Below are positions 1 to 9,089 of a DNA stretch of 20,122 nucleotides, one piece after another. Source of the stretch: an uncultured Actinomycetes bacterium (GTDB lineage: Bacteria > Actinomycetota > Thermoleophilia > Solirubrobacterales > 70-9). The translations under genes were made by a program, and so were the position numbers. Numbering within the stretch: the stretch's first letter is position 1; every line of letters starts with the position of its first letter. The stretch covers positions 1 through 20,122 of the forward strand of contig CAMLHB010000027.1 of NCBI GenBank assembly GCA_946479725.1. The letters are read 5' to 3'. Under the pieces are notes generated by a model, which saw only the letters and a list, made by a program, of their open reading frames with translations, had not been told where the DNA came from and ran no database searches.

Positions 1-2057
1 CCCTGCGCGACGCCGGCTTCGACATGTCGATCGACGGCGAGGGCTTCACCTCGATTCAGTACCAGAACGCAAACAACTCGGTCCGGGTCACCGACGAGTT
101 CATGGAGGCGGTCGAGGCCGGCGAGGACTGGCACCTGACCGCCCGCACGGACGGCGAGCCGGTGAAGACCGTCGATGCGCGCGAGCTGATGAACCAGATC
201 GCCGATGCCGCCTGGCGCTGTGCCGACCCGGGCGTCCAGTACGACACGATCATCAACCGCTGGCACACCTGCCCCGAGTCGGGGCGGATCAACGCCTCCA
301 ACCCCTGCAGCGAGTACATGCACGTCGACGACTCGGCCTGCAACCTCGCCTCGCTCAACCTGATGAAGTTCCGCCGCGAGGACGGCAGCTTCGACACGGC
401 CGAGTTCGAGCACGCGGTCGACATCGTCTTCCTCGCCCAGGAGATCGTCGTCGGCTTCTCCAGCTACCCGACCGAGGAGATCACCGAGAACGCCAACCGC
501 TTCCGCCAGCTGGGGCTGGGCTACGCCAACCTCGGCGCCCTGCTGATGAGCGACGGCCTCCCCTACGACTCCGACGAGGGCCGCAACGTCGCCGCCGCGA
601 TCACGGCGTTGATGACCGGCCGCGCCTACCGCCAGTCGGCGCTGATCGCCGCCGGTGCGACCGGCCCCTACGAGGAGTACGGGAAGAACCGCGAGCCCCA
701 CAACGGGGTCATGCGGATGCACCGCGACGCCTCCTACGACGTCGACCCGACCGGGATCAAGGGCGACCTGCTCGAGGCCGCGCAGCGGGCCTGGGACGAA
801 GCGGTCGAGCTCGGCGAGGAGCACGGCTACCGCAACGCCCAGGCGACGGTGCTGGCCCCGACCGGGACGATCAGCTTCCTGATGGACTGCGACACGACCG
901 GGATCGAGCCTGACTTCTCCCTGGTCAAGTTCAAGGAGCTGGTCGGCGGAGGGCAGATGACGATCGCCAACCGCTCGGTGCCGCTGGCGCTGCAGACGCT
1001 CGGTTACTCCGACGCCGAGATCGACCAGATCGAGGCCCACATCAAGGAGAACAACACGATCGTCGACGCCCCTGGCCTGAAGGACGAGCACCTGCCGGTC
1101 TTCGACGTCGCGGTCGGCGAGCGGGCGATCTCCCACACCGGCCACATCGACATGATGGCCGCAACCCAGCCGTTCATCTCCGGGGCGATCTCGAAGACCG
1201 TCAACCTGCCGCAGACGGCGACGGTCGAGGACATCGCCGACGCCTACACCCGCGGCTGGAAGGGCGGCCTGAAGGCGCTGGCGATCTACCGCGACGGCTC
1301 GAAGACGGCGCAGGCGCTGCGCACCGACGCGCAGGACGAAAAGGAGGCGGAGGCCGAAGTCCAGATGGCCGAGCCGGTCCGCAAGAAGATGCCGCTCGAG
1401 CGCGAATCGATCACCCACAAGTTCAACATCGCCGGGCACGAGGGATACATCACCGCCGGCAAATACGACGACGGCACCCTCGGCGAGATCTTCCTCACCG
1501 ACATCGGCAAGGAGGGCTCGACCCTGCGCGGGCTGCTCAACGCCTTCGCGACGGCGATCTCCCTTGGGCTCCAGTACGGGGTGCCGCTCGAGACCTTCGT
1601 CCAGAAGTTCAGCTACATGCGCTTCGAGCCGGAGGGGATGACGCGGAACCCGGAGATCCCGTTCGCCAAATCGATGCCGGACTACATCATGCGCTGGCTC
1701 GCGAGCCGCTTCATCGACGACACCGAAGTGCTCGAGGAACTGGGGATCATGACCCAGGAGGTCCGCAACAAGAAGGAAGCGGAGACCTCGCAGCTGGCGA
1801 TCGGGCTGGCCGGCGACACCGCCGGCCCGGCCAACGGCAACGGCCACTCCAACGGCGGCAACGGCAACGGCGAGGCCGCGAAGGCGAGTGCCCCGGTCCC
1901 GGCCGCCTCGGCGCTGACCGAAGAGCCTCCGGTCCGCCCCGCGAAGATGCAGGGCCTGGAGCTCGGCCCGGCCTGCGAACAGTGCGGCGGCATGATGCAG
2001 CGGACGGGCAGTTGCTACACGTGCTCCAGCTGCGGCAACAACACCGGCTGCGGTTGA
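1..2057 (+). CDS. nrdJ: Class II (adenosylcobalamin-dependent) ribonucleoside-diphosphate reductase, 5' truncated
   Basis: This enzyme reduces ribonucleotides to deoxyribonucleotides in the cytoplasm with a B12-derived radical. The reading frame is open from base 3, so the window starts inside the gene; the first in-frame ATG (24) is internal, not the start. The visible 684 or so codons are the C-terminal part of a family usually near 900-1000 residues. The NPCSE motif (bases 300-314) carries the thiyl-radical cysteine, and a PTGTIS loop lies at 858-875. A Gly/Asn/Ala-rich linker (about 1804-1911) leads to a C-terminal cysteine cluster (1974-2054) with CxxC pairs, which in this family shuttles electrons from thioredoxin-type donors or binds zinc. 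The stop is one base from the stop of the convergent next gene. The family assignment is firm. The N-terminal ATP-cone or regulatory region, if any, cannot be seen. Confidence 0.95.
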   Translation, partial: LRDAGFDMSIDGEGFTSIQYQNANNSVRVTDEFMEAVEAGEDWHLTARTDGEPVKTVDARELMNQIADAAWRCADPGVQYDTIINRWHTCPESGRINASNPCSEYMHVDDSACNLASLNLMKFRREDGSFDTAEFEHAVDIVFLAQEIVVGFSSYPTEEITENANRFRQLGLGYANLGALLMSDGLPYDSDEGRNVAAAITALMTGRAYRQSALIAAGATGPYEEYGKNREPHNGVMRMHRDASYDVDPTGIKGDLLEAAQRAWDEAVELGEEHGYRNAQATVLAPTGTISFLMDCDTTGIEPDFSLVKFKELVGGGQMTIANRSVPLALQTLGYSDAEIDQIEAHIKENNTIVDAPGLKDEHLPVFDVAVGERAISHTGHIDMMAATQPFISGAISKTVNLPQTATVEDIADAYTRGWKGGLKALAIYRDGSKTAQALRTDAQDEKEAEAEVQMAEPVRKKMPLERESITHKFNIAGHEGYITAGKYDDGTLGEIFLTDIGKEGSTLRGLLNAFATAISLGLQYGVPLETFVQKFSYMRFEPEGMTRNPEIPFAKSMPDYIMRWLASRFIDDTEVLEELGIMTQEVRNKKEAETSQLAIGLAGDTAGPANGNGHSNGGNGNGEAAKASAPVPAASALTEEPPVRPAKMQGLELGPACEQCGGMMQRTGSCYTCSSCGNNTGCG

Positions 2058-2058
2058 T

Positions 2059-2430
2059 CTAGGGCTCTACGCCCCGAGCCGCGAGCCAGTCGGCAAGCGG
2101 CTCGGGCGGGTTGCCTGCGAAGACGAGGCGGGTGCCCTCGCGGAGGACGTGGTCGCCGTTGTCGGCTTGGCCGGGGTTGGTGGCGAGCCAGACGGCTGCC
2201 GCGGCGGCGGCGAGGGCGGCGGGGTCGTCGCCCTCGGGCTCGATGCCGCGGACGGTGCTGAGCAGCTCGCCCTGCAGGTCCTCGGCCGCGGTCGCCGGCC
2301 GGTCGTCGTCCTCGAAGCTCTCGAAGAAGCCGATCACCGCGGTGTCGGTCCCCTCCGGATCGACGATCGCCGTCGCATCGCGCACCACCTCGGAGATCGT
2401 CGGAATCGTCTCGCGGGTCCCTGGCTTCAT
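2059..2430 (-). CDS. Small acidic protein of unknown function
   Basis: The predicted product has 123 residues, starts with ATG and is rich in Asp, Glu and Ala. I do not recognise the family. There is no signal peptide or membrane segment. A hydrophobic patch (residues 30-36), a central acidic stretch with DDD (about 41-43) and an alanine-rich helix around residues 70-82 suggest a small soluble cytoplasmic protein. AGGGA sits 6 bases upstream of the ATG, a reasonable ribosome-binding site that supports this start. The gene is convergent with nrdJ with a single base between the stops. It lies downstream of the P450 on the same strand with 70 bases between them, so it could be read through from P450 or have its own promoter. 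That it is a real gene is inferred from the RBS, the fit of its boundaries and protein-like composition. Confidence 0.65.
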   Translation of the reverse strand: MKPGTRETIPTISEVVRDATAIVDPEGTDTAVIGFFESFEDDDRPATAAEDLQGELLSTVRGIEPEGDDPAALAAAAAAVWLATNPGQADNGDHVLREGTRLVFAGNPPEPLADWLAARGVEP

Positions 2431-2463
2431 TGCCGATCCCTTTACCCGCCTGCCGAGGGGACG

Positions 2464-2484
2464 AAAACGGTCCTATACAGACCG
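2464..2484 (-). terminator. Possible weak intrinsic terminator after the P450 gene
   Basis: On the minus strand, CGGTC (2484-2480) and GACCG (2472-2468) form a 5-bp GC-rich stem with a 7-base loop, followed directly by TTTT (2467-2464). It lies 17 bases past the P450 stop. The loop TGTATAG also resembles a -10 element, so the same inverted repeat could instead be an operator over a promoter for the small downstream gene. The stem is short, so confidence is low. Confidence 0.35.
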
Positions 2485-2500
2485 AAATCGGCCCGTCGGC

Positions 2501-3841
2501 CTAGTGGAGGACGACTTCGGCGTCGTGCCGGGGGGTCTCGGTGATGGCGCGGCGGTAGTTGCGCTCCGAGGCGGGGTTGGCGGGCTCGATCTGGCGGCGG
2601 CGGACCAGCTCGCGGAGGACGACGGCCATCTCGAACTGGGCGAAGGCAGCGCCGAGGCAGCGGCGGACGCCGCCGCCGAAGGGGATCCAGGTGTAGGTGC
2701 CGGGCGGGTTGTCGAGGAAGCGCTCGGGCAGGAAGCGGTCGGGGTCGGGGTAGATGCCGGGATCGCGGTGGATCAGGTGGATACAGGGGGTGACACCGGC
2801 GCCGGCGGGCAGCTCGTAGCCGCCCAACTCGACCGCCTCGGTGAGGCGGCGGACGACGATCGAGATCACCGGCCGGAGGCGCAGGGTCTCCTGGATCGTC
2901 GCCGTCAGGTAGGCGTCCTCGTCGTCGAGGACCTCGGCGCGCAGCCGCTCCAGCTTCTCGGGGTGGCGGGTCAGCCGCTCCATCGCCCAGGCCAGCGCGG
3001 TCGCGGTCGTCTCGTGGCCGGCGACCAGCAGGGTGAGGAGCTCGTCGCGGACCTCGGCGTCGCTCATCGGGCTGCCGTCCTCGTGGCGGGCCTGCAGCAT
3101 CAGCGAGAGGACGTCGTCGCGCTCGGCCAGGTCCTCGGCGGCGCGGCGCTCGCCGATCTCCCGCGCGATCAGCGCATCGACCCGCTCGACTCGCCGCCGG
3201 AAGGCCGGGATCATCTTCACCCGGTCGGGGCCGACCAGCAGCACCGGCATCAGCAGGCGCGGGTTGGTGGTCAGGTCGAGGAAGTCCCGCAGCGCCTCCC
3301 GCAGCGGCCCCATCCGCTCGGCGTCGTGGACGCCGAAGACCGTCTCGATGATGATCTCCAGCGTGATCGCCTGCATCCGCGGTCGCAGCTTGTAGGGAAC
3401 GCCGGTCGGCCAGCTCTCGATCTCGCGGGCGGCGATCTCGGCCATCTTCTCGCCGTAGGCCTGCATCCGCTCTCCGTGGAAGGGCGGCAGCAGCAGCTTG
3501 CGCTGGCTGATGTGCGGCTGCTCGTCGAGGACGAGGACCGAGTTCTCGCCGAGGATCGGGCGGAGGATCTGATTGCCCTCGCCGGCGTGGAAGACCTTCG
3601 GGTCGCCGGTGAAGACCTCTTTCACCAGCTCCGGATCGGCGAGGACGACCCAGTCGCCCTCGTAGGCGATCTTGATCGAGAACATCGGGCCGAACCGGGC
3701 GCGGCCCTGGTCGAGGAACCATTGCGCCTCGCGCGACCAAATTGCCGTCTGCAGAGCCCGCGGCATTCGCGGCCCCGGCGGCAGTCCCTTCACCGGACCG
3801 AGCCCGCTCGTCGACGCCCGAACTTTCGCCGCCGCCTCCAC
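2501..3841 (-). CDS. Cytochrome P450 monooxygenase
   Basis: This is a heme-thiolate monooxygenase of 446 residues, a usual size for a soluble bacterial P450. The oxygen-binding I-helix motif AGHETT is at residues 274-279, the K-helix ExxR motif (ETLR) at 318-321, a PERF motif at about 372-375, and the heme loop FGGGVRRCLG at 388-397 with the axial ligand Cys395. The N-terminal LPPGPR segment (20-25) and the WIPFGGG heme loop resemble the bacterial P450s related to CYP110 and CYP135/138 more than the camphor-hydroxylase type; this is a recollection of family style, not a search result. No N-terminal membrane anchor is evident. The GTG start at 3841 lacks a clear Shine-Dalgarno but has TAGCGT 9 bases upstream. 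No ferredoxin or reductase gene is adjacent, so the redox partner is unknown. The substrate cannot be told. It is divergent from the alpha/beta hydrolase. Confidence 0.95.
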   Translation of the reverse strand: MEAAAKVRASTSGLGPVKGLPPGPRMPRALQTAIWSREAQWFLDQGRARFGPMFSIKIAYEGDWVVLADPELVKEVFTGDPKVFHAGEGNQILRPILGENSVLVLDEQPHISQRKLLLPPFHGERMQAYGEKMAEIAAREIESWPTGVPYKLRPRMQAITLEIIIETVFGVHDAERMGPLREALRDFLDLTTNPRLLMPVLLVGPDRVKMIPAFRRRVERVDALIAREIGERRAAEDLAERDDVLSLMLQARHEDGSPMSDAEVRDELLTLLVAGHETTATALAWAMERLTRHPEKLERLRAEVLDDEDAYLTATIQETLRLRPVISIVVRRLTEAVELGGYELPAGAGVTPCIHLIHRDPGIYPDPDRFLPERFLDNPPGTYTWIPFGGGVRRCLGAAFAQFEMAVVLRELVRRRQIEPANPASERNYRRAITETPRHDAEVVLH

Positions 3842-3850
3842 GCCCCCAGG

Positions 3851-3856
3851 ACGCTA
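3851..3856 (-). promoter_or_regulatory. Candidate -10 element for the P450 gene
   Basis: TAGCGT on the minus strand lies 9 bases before the GTG start at 3841. The spacing suggests a leaderless or very short-leader transcript. I see no good -35 at 17 bases. This fits a pattern repeated at other gene starts in the window. Confidence 0.4.
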
Positions 3857-3879
3857 CTCCCTGGTGGCGCGCCCAATGT

Positions 3880-3908
3880 GTGACATCGATCCGAGCGTGA
3901 CATAGCCT
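3880..3908 (+). promoter_or_regulatory. Promoter of the alpha/beta hydrolase, probably leaderless
   Basis: GTGACA (3880-3885), a 17-base spacer and TAGCCT (3903-3908) match the -35/-10 layout of a housekeeping promoter; GTGACA differs from TTGACA at one base. Only 6 bases separate the -10 from the GTG start at 3915, so transcription should begin at or next to the start codon. A second GTGACAT (3897-3903) abuts and overlaps the -10 by one base, forming a direct repeat with the first (3880-3886), which may be an operator. Confidence 0.55.
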
Positions 3909-3914
3909 GCCGCT

Positions 3915-4979
<1,065 letters not shown>

Positions 4980-4980
4980 G

Positions 4981-7539
4981 TCACTCGTACTGGAGCGACT
5001 GGAGCACGTCCAGCCGCGAGGCGCGGCGGGCCGGGAGGATCGCCGCGACGACGCCGACCAGCGCGGCGAAGAACAGCAACGCGATCAGCGACCCCACCGG
5101 GTAGGAGAGCGTGAAGCCTTCGTCTTTCAGCGGCTGGGCGATCAGCGTCGCGAAGATCAGCCCCAGCACCAGTCCGAGGATGCCGCCGATCAGGGCGGTG
5201 ATCACCGCCTCGTAGCGGATCATCGTCCGCACCTGGCGGCGCGACATCCCGATCGCCCGCAGCATCCCCAGCTCGCGGGTGCGTTCGTAGATCGAGAGCG
5301 CCAGCGTGTTGACGATCCCGAACAGCGAGATCAGGATCGCGAAGGCGAGCAGCGCGTAGACCAAGCTGACCAGCCCGTTGATCTGTTCTTCGCGACTTTC
5401 CTTCAGTTCCTGCTGGTCGAGGACTTCGGCAACCGGGAAGGCGAGTTCGACCCCTTTGGTCAGGAGCGCCTGCACCTGCTCGGGATCGGCCCCGTCTTCG
5501 ACCTTGACGAAGGCGCTCAGGTCCTGGGTCTGGGAGAAATCGTGGGCCATTGCCCGCTGGGTGACGACGATGCTGCCGAGGACCCCGAGCTTGGAGTCGA
5601 ACTGGCCGGCGACCCGGAACAGCGGCTGGGCGCCGGTCTGGGTCAGCAGCCGGAAGCGGTCGCCGGGCTCGAGGCCGTGGGAGTCGGCGAAGTCGCTGGA
5701 GACGACCGCTTCGCCGTCGCCGAGGTTGCGGAGCGTGGCCGGGCCGCCCTTTTCCCAATCGATGTTGACGGTCGCGCCGATGTCAGGAGAGGGGGCATCG
5801 ACTTTGGTCGTTGGCCCCGGTTGACCCCCTTCGAGCAGCTTCGCTTCGGCGCCGCGGATCGTCGCCACCAACCCGACCCCGGGCACCCGCTCGGCCGCCC
5901 GCGCGGTCGCGTTCGGGATCGGCGAGAAGCCGTCGGTGTTCTGGATCACCAGCCCGCCGGCGAAGTTTTCGTCGACGACCTGGGCGACGGTGCTCTTGAT
6001 CCCGGCGGCGAAGACGGTGACGAAGGCGACCAGGGTGACGCCGATCATCAGCGCCGCCGCGGTCACTGCCGTGCGGCTGGGGTTGCGCTCGGCGTTCTCG
6101 CGGGCGAGCCGGCCGGTGAGGTGGCGCAGCCGCTCCAGCGGCCAGCCCGCGACCGCCGCAAGCGGTGGCACCAGGCGCGGGCTGAAGAGGGAGACGGCGA
6201 AGATGACGGCGACGGCGCCTCCGCCCATCAGGCCGGCGCGGGTACCGGCGCTGCCGCTGCCGAAGAGGCCGAGCAGGACCATCCCGAGGCCGGCGGCCCC
6301 GAGCAGGGCCGAGAGCGCCAGGTAGAGGAGTCGGCGCTTGCGGGTCGCCGCCGGCCGGAACGAGTGCAGGGCGGCGATCGGCGGCACCCGGGTCGAGCGC
6401 AGGGCCGGGACCAGCGAGGAGACGAGCGTGACCAGGATCCCAACCAGGAGGGCGATGACGACGGTGCGGGACTCGAGTACGAGACCCGTCGTCGGCAGGT
6501 CGATCCCGAACACTTCGAAGAGGGCGTTGATCGCCTTCGCGATCAGGAAGCCGCCACCGATCCCCAGCACCGCCCCGACCAGCCCGATCGCCAGCGCCTC
6601 GACCATCACCGTGGTGAGGATCTGCCGCCGCGAGGCGCCGAGCGTCCGCAGCATCCCGAATTCGCTGACCCGCTGGGCGACGGTGATCGAGAAGGTGTTG
6701 AAGATCAGGAAGGAGCCGACGAAGACAGCGATGAAGCCGAAGACGAGGAGGAAGGTGCGGAGGAAGCCGAGGTTTTCGCGGATTTCTTCCGAGCCGCGGT
6801 CGGCTTTTTCAGCCGCGGTCTCGACCCGGACGTTGGCCGGCATTCGTCTGGCGATCCGGCGTTTCAGCACCTCCGGCGAGACGCCGTCGGCCGCGGCGAC
6901 GGAGATCTGGTCGAAGCGTCCGCGCTTGTGGGTGAGGCGCTGGGCGACCGGCAGCGTCACCTGAGCGATCGAGGCGCCGCCGAAGGAGGCGCTGCCGAGC
7001 TGGGTCAGCCCGACCAGCCGGAACGACCTCAGGTTTCCCTGCCCGATCAGCTTGATCGTGTCCCCGATCCCGAGGCCGGCCCCTTCGGCGGCCGACTTGT
7101 CGATCGAGGCTTCGGTCGGCCCGCGCGGCGGGTGGCCGTCGAGGTAGGTGAGCGACTCCAGCCGTTCCGGCAAGGTCGAGGAGATGAACTTCGGGGCGAA
7201 TTTGTTGCCGATCTTTTCGTTCTTCGCGTTGAAGAAGGCGCCGAGGCTGAAGATCGCGCCGGCGGCTTCCTTCACCCCGGGCGTCCTTTCGACCCGCGGC
7301 AGCAGCGAGGCGCCGACGGTGGGGGTTTCGCCGCTTTCCTGTTCGACCGGGTTCTGGGCCGTGATCACGACGCTCGTCCCCTTCAGCGACTCGCTGAAGA
7401 TTTCGTCGAAGGCGGCGAAGATCGTGTCGGTGAGGACGAAGGAGCCGGCGACGAAGGCGACGCCGAGGAAGACGGCGAAGCTGGTCAGCAGGGCCCGGAC
7501 CTTGCGAGCCCAGAGGCTCTTGAGACCGAGGCTAGTCAA
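4981..7539 (-). CDS. ABC transporter permease with two FtsX-like domains (MacB/LolE type)
   Basis: An integral membrane permease of 852 residues. A first membrane helix near residues 15-40 is followed by an extracytoplasmic MacB-type periplasmic core domain. Three helices of the first FtsX domain lie around 260-385, two more around 405-460, then another helix near 490-515, a second core domain, and a C-terminal FtsX helix trio (about 725-845). This is the duplicated layout of large actinobacterial FtsX-like permeases. Proteins of this type act mechanically on lipids, lipoproteins, peptides or cell-wall enzymes rather than by a classical channel; the substrate here is unknown. The TTG start at 7539 overlaps the ATPase stop by 8 bases (TTGACTAG), and the N-terminus beginning there matches the conserved start of the family, so translation is probably coupled to the ATPase. 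Confidence 0.92.
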   Translation of the reverse strand: MTSLGLKSLWARKVRALLTSFAVFLGVAFVAGSFVLTDTIFAAFDEIFSESLKGTSVVITAQNPVEQESGETPTVGASLLPRVERTPGVKEAAGAIFSLGAFFNAKNEKIGNKFAPKFISSTLPERLESLTYLDGHPPRGPTEASIDKSAAEGAGLGIGDTIKLIGQGNLRSFRLVGLTQLGSASFGGASIAQVTLPVAQRLTHKRGRFDQISVAAADGVSPEVLKRRIARRMPANVRVETAAEKADRGSEEIRENLGFLRTFLLVFGFIAVFVGSFLIFNTFSITVAQRVSEFGMLRTLGASRRQILTTVMVEALAIGLVGAVLGIGGGFLIAKAINALFEVFGIDLPTTGLVLESRTVVIALLVGILVTLVSSLVPALRSTRVPPIAALHSFRPAATRKRRLLYLALSALLGAAGLGMVLLGLFGSGSAGTRAGLMGGGAVAVIFAVSLFSPRLVPPLAAVAGWPLERLRHLTGRLARENAERNPSRTAVTAAALMIGVTLVAFVTVFAAGIKSTVAQVVDENFAGGLVIQNTDGFSPIPNATARAAERVPGVGLVATIRGAEAKLLEGGQPGPTTKVDAPSPDIGATVNIDWEKGGPATLRNLGDGEAVVSSDFADSHGLEPGDRFRLLTQTGAQPLFRVAGQFDSKLGVLGSIVVTQRAMAHDFSQTQDLSAFVKVEDGADPEQVQALLTKGVELAFPVAEVLDQQELKESREEQINGLVSLVYALLAFAILISLFGIVNTLALSIYERTRELGMLRAIGMSRRQVRTMIRYEAVITALIGGILGLVLGLIFATLIAQPLKDEGFTLSYPVGSLIALLFFAALVGVVAAILPARRASRLDVLQSLQYE

Positions 7540-8263
7540 GCCGCTTCTGCAGCTCGATCACGTCGTCGGCGGAGCCGGGAGCGGCGTCGCTGACGATCTT
7601 CCCGTCCTGCAACGTGATCAGCCGGTCGGCGTGGGCTGCGGCGACCGGGTCGTGGGTGACCATCACCACCGTCTGGCCGAAATCGTCGACCGCCTGGCGC
7701 AGCAACCGCATCACGTCGGCGCTCGACTTCGAGTCGAGGTTGCCGGTCGGCTCGTCGGCGAAGATCACGGCCGGTTTGCTGACCAGGGCGCGGGCTACCG
7801 CGACGCGCTGCTGCTGGCCCCCGGAGAGCTCGGCGGGACGGTGGGTGCGACGATCCTCGAGGCCGACGGTGCGGACCAGCTCGTCGACCCAGGCCCGGTC
7901 GGGCTTGCGGCCGGCGATCGAGAGCGGCAGGACAAGGTTCTCCTCGGCGGTGAGGACCGGCAGCAGGTTGAAGAACTGGAAGACGAAGCCGAGCTTGTCG
8001 CGGCGCAGCTGGGTCAGCTCGCCGTCGTCGAGCTGGGTGATGTCGACGCCGTCGAGCTCGACCCGTCCCGAGGTCGGCTTGTCGAGGCCGGCGAGGATGT
8101 GCATCAGGGTCGACTTGCCGGAGCCGGAGGGACCCATGATCGCCGTGAAGCGGTCGCGCTCGAAGCCGGCGCTGACCCCGTCGAGGGCGTCGACGGCAGT
8201 GTCCCCCTCGCCGTAGCGGCGGTGGACGTCGGTGGCGACGACGACTGGTCCGTTCGCGCTCAC
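7532..8263 (-). CDS. ABC transporter ATP-binding protein (MacB/LolD family)
   Basis: A 243-residue ATPase that would power the permease encoded directly downstream. Walker A GPSGSGKST is at residues 44-52, followed by the Q-loop in FVFQFFNLLP, the LSGGQQQR signature, Walker B VIFADEP and the H-loop VMVTHDP, all intact. The frame stays open upstream to 8446, but that extension is Ser/Arg/Pro-rich and would overlap the divergent HAD gene by more than 140 bases, so I chose the GTG at 8263 (MSANGPVV). There is no clear Shine-Dalgarno. TAGCGT lies 8 bases before the GTG, suggesting a very short or absent leader. The substrate is unknown. Confidence 0.93.
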   Translation of the reverse strand: MSANGPVVVATDVHRRYGEGDTAVDALDGVSAGFERDRFTAIMGPSGSGKSTLMHILAGLDKPTSGRVELDGVDITQLDDGELTQLRRDKLGFVFQFFNLLPVLTAEENLVLPLSIAGRKPDRAWVDELVRTVGLEDRRTHRPAELSGGQQQRVAVARALVSKPAVIFADEPTGNLDSKSSADVMRLLRQAVDDFGQTVVMVTHDPVAAAHADRLITLQDGKIVSDAAPGSADDVIELQKRLD

Positions 8264-8271
8264 TGCCCGGC

Positions 8272-8277
8272 ACGCTA
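8272..8277 (-). promoter_or_regulatory. Candidate -10 element for the ABC exporter operon
   Basis: TAGCGT on the minus strand lies 8 bases before the GTG of the ATPase gene. No convincing -35 is visible. The 40-base divergent gap to the HAD gene also contains a -10-like hexamer on the other strand. Confidence 0.4.
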
Positions 8278-8291
8278 TCGATCCTGCTGAA

Positions 8292-8297
8292 TAGGGT
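8292..8297 (+). promoter_or_regulatory. Candidate -10 element for the HAD phosphatase operon
   Basis: TAGGGT lies 6 bases before the GTG at 8304, the same spacing as in the hydrolase and thioesterase promoters. There is no Shine-Dalgarno, so a leaderless transcript is likely. The -35 region is weak. Confidence 0.45.
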
Positions 8298-8303
8298 GCG
8301 GCC

Positions 8304-9089
8304 GTGGCCCTCGCCGACCGCTTTGACGGACTCCTGGTTGACCTCGACGGCGTCGTCTGGATCGGCCGCGAGCCGGTGCCGGGGGCGGCGGAGACGCTGC
8401 GGGCGCTGCTCGAGGCCGGCAAGGGGATCGTCTTCGTCACCAACAACCCGGGGAAACTGCCCGCCGCCTACGCCGAGCGGCTCGGCGAGCTCGGGGTCGA
8501 GGTCGGCGAGGAGCAGATCGTCACCGCCGGCATCGTCGCCGCGCAGCTGGCCGCCGGAGCCGCGGGCGAGGACGGCAGCGTCTTCGTGATCGGGGCCGCG
8601 CCGCTGAAGGAGATGACGGCGGCGAACGGGGTGCGGTTGGTCGAGGGCGAAGAGGCCTGGAACGCCGACGCGGTCGTCGTCTCCGGGCACCGCGGCTTCG
8701 ACTACGAGGAGCTGCTGGCGGCGAAACGGGCGCTCGAATGGGGCGCCGCGCTGATCGCCACCAGCCGCGACCCGACGATGCCCTACCCCGGCGGCGAGCT
8801 GCCCGGAACCGGCGCGGTCCTGGCGGCGGTCGAGACCGCCTCGGGACGGCGGGCGGAGATCGCCGGCAAGCCCGAGCGACACCTGTTCGAGATCGCGCGA
8901 GGGGCGCTGGGCGAGGCGGAGCGGGTGGCGATGATCGGCGACCGGGTCTCCTCCGACATCGCCGGCGGCAAGGCGGCCGGGCTGGAGACGATCCTCGTCC
9001 TCAGCGGCACCACCTCCCGCGAGGAGGCGGCCGAGGCCGAGCCGGCGCCCGACTTCGTGCTCGAGGACCTCCGCGGCCTGCTGGCGTGA
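8304..9089 (+). CDS. HAD-superfamily subfamily IIA sugar-phosphate/nucleotide phosphatase
   Basis: A 261-residue hydrolase of the NagD/AraL/phosphoglycolate-phosphatase-like group. Motif I is DLDGV with nucleophile Asp13 and acid Asp15; motif II is the TNN at about residues 46-48; the motif III lysine is in AGKPE; the motif IV acids are in GDRVSSDIAGG. The IIA cap domain sits between motifs II and III and includes the PYPGGELPGTGA segment typical of the family. The physiological substrate is not predictable; related enzymes remove phosphate from sugar phosphates, nucleotides or 2-phosphoglycolate. The GTG start at 8304 is supported by the -10 hexamer just upstream and by alignment of motif I near the N-terminus. 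The downstream MFS gene overlaps its stop (GTGA), so the two form an operon. Confidence 0.92.
   Translation: MALADRFDGLLVDLDGVVWIGREPVPGAAETLRALLEAGKGIVFVTNNPGKLPAAYAERLGELGVEVGEEQIVTAGIVAAQLAAGAAGEDGSVFVIGAAPLKEMTAANGVRLVEGEEAWNADAVVVSGHRGFDYEELLAAKRALEWGAALIATSRDPTMPYPGGELPGTGAVLAAVETASGRRAEIAGKPERHLFEIARGALGEAERVAMIGDRVSSDIAGGKAAGLETILVLSGTTSREEAAEAEPAPDFVLEDLRGLLA

Noticed and set aside
3879..3903. CRP/FNR-type site
   Set aside because: The two GTGACAT copies are in direct, not inverted, orientation, so they do not form TGTGA-N6-TCACA.
5542..7593. Long plus-strand ORF (683 codons) antisense to the ABC permease
   Set aside because: Its Asp/Glu/Gly/Arg-rich composition is that of an antisense shadow; the minus-strand frame has clear FtsX domains.
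8264..8446. N-terminal extension of the ABC ATPase
   Set aside because: The extra 61 residues are Ser/Arg/Pro-rich, would overlap the divergent HAD gene, and the family normally begins near the GTG at 8263.
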